Below are positions 60,041 through 64,000 of a DNA stretch of 64,000 nt, one piece after another. The notes beneath the pieces were generated by a model. That model saw only the letters and a list, made by a program, of their open reading frames with translations, did no database searches and was not told where the DNA came from. The first letter of the stretch is position 1. Every line of letters starts with the position of its first letter. Both the position numbers and the translations under genes were made by a program. Source of the stretch: Taxillus chinensis (taxonomy: Eukaryota > Streptophyta > Magnoliopsida > Santalales > Loranthaceae); NCBI GenBank assembly GCA_023512835.1, contig CM042090.1, positions 14,493,617 through 14,557,616 of the forward strand. Reading direction: 5' to 3'.

Positions 60041-61760
60041 GTACGTACCTACGTACTGAGTAATGTTCGAGAAGCCTTATTAGAAAAGCAATGGTGCCTC
60101 CCCTTTCAGCTTCAGGAGGATCGATTCCCTGATGGCTTTGTTCTGGAGGCACATATCCATTCCCAAAACGAAGGGTACTATTAACCAGAGATTGACTGCT
60201 CTTTGTTGCCTCTCTGGTTCCCCTTTCTTTGGTACATGTTTCACAGCTTTCTTCGAGTCCTCGCATCTGTTTAAATCAATGGAGTTTTCAAATCAATGGA
60301 ACTTTCAGTCCGTTTGGAATTGAATGCCCTCAAATTCAATGAGCCTCTGCGTTGGCCTTGGAGGGCTTTGCTATAAACACCATGAAATTCAATCTTTTTG
60401 AATCTTAGGTCGATAAAAGATAGGTTTTTTTTTCTTTTATTGTTCGGAATAGAGCTTTTAATCCATATAAAAGATGGGGGTTTGGAGATGACTACCCCAA
60501 TCGAACTGCAGGTAGGGATTTAATAAATTAATATACTAAAAATTTATATTTAAGACTGGCATTGATTTAGTAATCATAAATGCCTTTAAAATTTTTAATC
60601 GCAGGCGTAAATCACTAAAAAATTTCATCATTCGTTTAGTCCAAAAAATATAATTTGCCGTTAAAATACATATATTTGATGATAATTTTTAATATTTAAG
60701 TTTAATTAATGGTTTCTTTTATATATTTTATTTCAAATGATATAATTTATATTATTTTAATGTTTAAATTTAAAATTTATTCAAAATAAATAAAATCAAT
60801 TATATTTGTTCATATTACCTTATTTTACCTTTGAAAATATTATTTTAAAACTATTTAAAATTACAATATCATTTAAAAAATTAATATAAATAAAAAATTC
60901 AATAGATTTGGATCCAGGTTTAATAGTTCCCGATCCAAACCCAACTCACAACAGTTTAATAATTATTTTTTTAAATAAAAGTGCGGGAAATAATTTGCGA
61001 ATAAACAGTTTCTCAGATTCACAAAATCTTAAAATTTATTCTAAAAAAAATTATTAGGCAGGATGTGGAATTGGGAAAGCTCTTAGAGCATACACATTAG
61101 TCTTTAAAATTTTAAAATTTAAAAAAATAAATAAATTTAGAGAATAAATTTAAAGATCGAAGAGAAAATCTTTTTGAAAGATTATTATTTATCTTTAAAA
61201 TGTTTTTTTAATATATTAATTGTTATATGTGTATTTTTAATTAATTGTAATAAATAAATAAAATTAAAAAATATTAAATACAAAATAAAAAAATTATAAT
61301 TTATTATATAAAAATAGAGAATAAAAGACCTAATAATTTTTTAAATTTTTACTGTACATTCATTAAAATAAAAAATGAGATGCTCTCTTAAATGTAAAAA
61401 CAAAATAAATGTGAAGTTACCTCAGGCCGGCCCTCAACAAGGGCTTAAATGAGAGTATTCGCCTGAATGAAATGGTGCTTGCAGGTTATTCACAAAATGC
61501 TGGCCTAATATTTATCCATTCGAGATTTCAAATAAACAGTAACGCAAAAGTTAGACACAACAAAACCAAAATGGATGGCTGCAACATGGCAACTTGGCTG
61601 CGCACAAAATATCCAACCCCAAGTCATTCCCACCATGACAAAGAAGACTTCTTTTCCTACCCAATTTGGCCGATCCTCTGGAGAATAACATGTTACATGC
61701 CAGGCCAGCCCCCGCCCTCCCGTTCGTGTCAGTGAAGATGTCACCGACTTTGACTGACTG
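60041..61760. other. Spacer before the APR-like gene
   Basis: 60060-60340 is of mixed composition with overlapping short open frames that I do not recognise. 60420-61400 is strongly AT-rich. A block at about 61083-61392, bounded by AGAGCATACACATTAG and ATGAGATGCTCTCTTA, resembles a GAGCAT-ended MITE. 61440-61765 should hold the 3' UTR of the minus-strand APR-like gene. Confidence 0.45.
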
Positions 61761-61765
61761 GTTGG

Positions 61766-63024
61766 TTAATCGCGGCCGCTGCTAGAATCCCCAATTGAAA
61801 CAGATGCGAGTGACTTTGAGGCCCATGCCTTAGCATTCCTTGCCCCTCCCTGCAAATTGCCACTCCTGCAAGGCTCCTTCAAGGATTTGAATATCTGCAT
61901 AGCTCGGTTCAGGTATCCCAGGGGATGCTCCCGCAGGTTTGTGTTTCGGATGTGCCCTCTCCAAGCACCTTGAGCGCATGCAAGCAAGGCTGGCCAAAGG
62001 TAGTAGGACACCCTCATAAGCACGAAGGCAGTGGCCAAAGCCAGATACGTCTCATGCTGAAATATATTCTCTGGAGACCTCGCCCATGAGAATGGGCAGC
62101 TTTCTGGATCACTATTGTTCTGTTTTTCCTGATTTGAGCCCACCCCAACTTTTTCCAAGGATGCAAGATCATCCACTGACACCGTTTTCATGCCTACGAC
62201 AATGAGTTAGGAGAACATTACTAGAAGTAAAATGTAACTATATTCCTTCATTCAATTTCATTGTAAAATAAAGCAATCATTTTTAGGCTTTATGTATTAT
62301 CAATAAGATAAAATAAAGCTCTATGCAGACATGATTAAACATTAGCTGTGGTTGCAGATTTGAAGGAAGTATTACCAAATGATGTTGATTTTATTTCTAT
62401 AGAAAAATCTTCATGCAATTTTACCGCACAAGTTTCATGCACTACCAACTGATATAACTGCATGTGATTGGATGACACATCGCTGATATGGCACCAGCCC
62501 CAATCATGTACTGTCACATCGACCAATAGTGTGTGAGACTTGTGAGATAGGACTGCATATAGCAGCCCTCTTTTATTTGTGGTGTGGGGTAACATCACGT
62601 AACAATGAGAAGTCAAAATGCCAAGTGCCTAACCAGTGACATCGCCATAGAAAGCAACAAGGGAGCCAAGTGTCCGAGAGCCGTGATAGCGTATGCGCAT
62701 GGTAGAATTTAGAAGGTAAAGTGTAGGAAACCCATGGACCCCGTATTTCGAGAGTATACTGTAAAAAAATTTATCAAACTCACTTGAAATAAATAAACAT
62801 TAAAGGTAAACCGAGAAAGAAGAATGCAGTTCAAACCTTGGCCTAACGGAAGACTCTTTGATTGCAAAATGTGGGATGGAGGGGTACAATGAAGACAAGG
62901 TTGAAAAGCTTGGCCTACAACTTTGTGAGAAAGGGCACCAAGATGCATAGAAGAGCACAGATACAAATTGGAAACCATTCCTGTATACCATATTCAGTGC
63001 CTTTTGTAGGGAAGCTTCATCTCC
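61766..63024 (-). CDS. APRL5: 5'-adenylylsulfate reductase-like protein, 3' exons (5' end outside window or unseen)
   Basis: Thioredoxin-fold membrane protein of the plant APR-like (APRL5/APRL7) group, which lacks the reductase domain of true APS reductases. Three exons on the minus strand are visible: 63024-62837, 62758-62634 and 62193-61766, encoding 246 residues to the stop. Exon A has [10 protein letters not shown] and the active-site stretch [13 protein letters not shown], where the usual CxxC is Cxx[11 protein letters not shown] follows; exon B has [20 protein letters not shown]. Exon C has [20 protein letters not shown], a hydrophobic membrane segment, and the closing [17 protein letters not shown], characteristic of this family. 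Arabidopsis APRL5 has about 300 residues, so the signal-peptide exon (roughly 55-65 residues) must lie upstream; I could not place it in 63025-64000. APRL5 versus APRL7 is not resolved. Confidence 0.88.
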
Positions 63025-64000
63025 CTTCACAGCATACATAAAAATAGACAAACAAATTTAGAGCTAACTAATAAAAATAGAACGAAAACACTGGAAGAAG
63101 AGCAGGGAAAAGAAATTCCTCAAGAAATACAGAAAATTCCACACCACAAATGCACGGAACTCTAAAATAAAAAATCAGTTTTTGGTGCATGCCTAGTTAC
63201 AAAACTATAATGTAGTGATACTAGAAAAAACTCGCTTCCCTTCTTCCTCTCTCATAACTTCAATATTTAAATTTATGTATGGCTTCTTTTATGCATTGTG
63301 GAATATGGGGGTATGCACACATGGCATGGGATTGTAGGGGAATGTACATTTCAATAAGCTAGCTTTCCACATTTCCATGCTTTCTAATGATGTGATGATT
63401 CATCAACAAGCTAAGAATGAATAATGTTTTGAAGTCTACTACTTCTTCAACATATAGGAAGGATGGCTGATTGGCAGAACCAGGCAAATGGATATCAATG
63501 GCACCAACTGCAAATGTCATTTGAACAAAACACATACCTGCGACTCATTAGCAAACAAGCTGCACAGCTCGACAGTTTTATGTCATTCAATCGTAATGAC
63601 TACTTTGAGCTAAAAAGACGTTTCACACTTCATCAACTATGATGTCAATGTTACTGTCCTTGATAATTTTTCTAGGTTGAGGACTAAAATGGGTAATGCA
63701 CCGAACAAAGCAATAACTAATGCAGGGGCTCAAAGACAACACCAGTCAATCACCACTAGAACAAAAAAATAAACAGATATCTCTACAGTCAGCCTTGCAC
63801 CGCAAGAGAATCTACAATGCACAAAGCACAACCACAAGCTTAGCAATACAACCCCTGTATGTTTATAAATGGTAGCAGTTAACTTCTCTCACAAATTATG
63901 CAAGCAAGGCCTCCAAAAAGAACCCAAAAAAAAAGGTTCATAAATCACTATCAGTTCCATTTTAAATTATAAACATGGTTTCTCAGCTACAGACACTCCT
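63025..64000 (-). other. Probable first intron of the APR-like gene
   Basis: Between exon A and the window edge I see no segment with a signal peptide or the cysteine-containing N-terminus of the family. The sequence is probably intron. Confidence 0.5.

Noticed and set aside
60033..60266. Minus-strand 77-codon frame over the orphan promoter region
   Set aside because: Composition and lack of similarity suggest a chance frame; site II and telo-box orientation favours plus-strand transcription.

Overview
This window is nuclear DNA of a flowering plant, most likely a eudicot. The genes are split by many introns, the spacers are very AT-rich and full of microsatellites and small transposons, and every recognisable protein is a plant family member (ZYP1, BTL3, a TMEM135-like protein, DTM1, CRY1, a clade PP2C, an APR-like protein). 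I cannot name the species from the sequence alone. There are no rRNA, tRNA or CRISPR features that I can support.

Layout. 59-4634 (-): the 5' three quarters of the synaptonemal-complex gene ZYP1, running off the left edge. 4.7-10.3 kb: AT-rich spacer built largely of diverged duplicated blocks and small inverted-repeat elements. 10652-14939 (+): a mitochondrial-carrier gene of the BTL3 adenine-nucleotide-transporter type. 17780-26789 (+): a TMEM135-like membrane protein with two GC-AG introns and a decayed hAT transposase in a 3.9 kb intron. 28.9-29.1 kb: a GRAS-like fragment. 30866-32060 (-): a DTM1-type SPC12 protein. 32.2-41.6 kb: a gene-poor, transposon-rich stretch. It includes a 923 bp terminal-inverted-repeat element that carries a captured piece of a HOTHEAD-like GMC oxidoreductase gene, and a 240 bp palindrome about 570 bp upstream of CRY1. 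41651-45902 (+): the blue-light receptor CRY1, whose final codons are split so that the last coding exon holds four bases. 50918-56387 (+): a five-exon PP2C phosphatase with a 1.7 kb inverted-repeat element in a 3.8 kb intron. 56.4-61.7 kb: microsatellites, a 19-20 bp minisatellite, a Copia LTR/primer-site remnant and an orphan promoter-like segment. 61766-63024 (-): the 3' exons of a 5'-adenylylsulfate-reductase-like (APRL5/7 type) gene running off the right edge.

The genes look like independent loci. ZYP1 and DTM1 both act in meiosis or anther development, but they are 26 kb apart and I see no reason to call them a cluster. I found no clear previously undescribed system. The strongest unusual signals are the gene-capture element, the pair of GC-AG introns in one gene, the split CRY1 terminus with a possible retained-intron isoform, and several intronic or promoter-proximal inverted-repeat elements. 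Exon boundaries were set by hand from GT/GC-AG signals, reading phase and remembered family sequences, without any search or transcript data.
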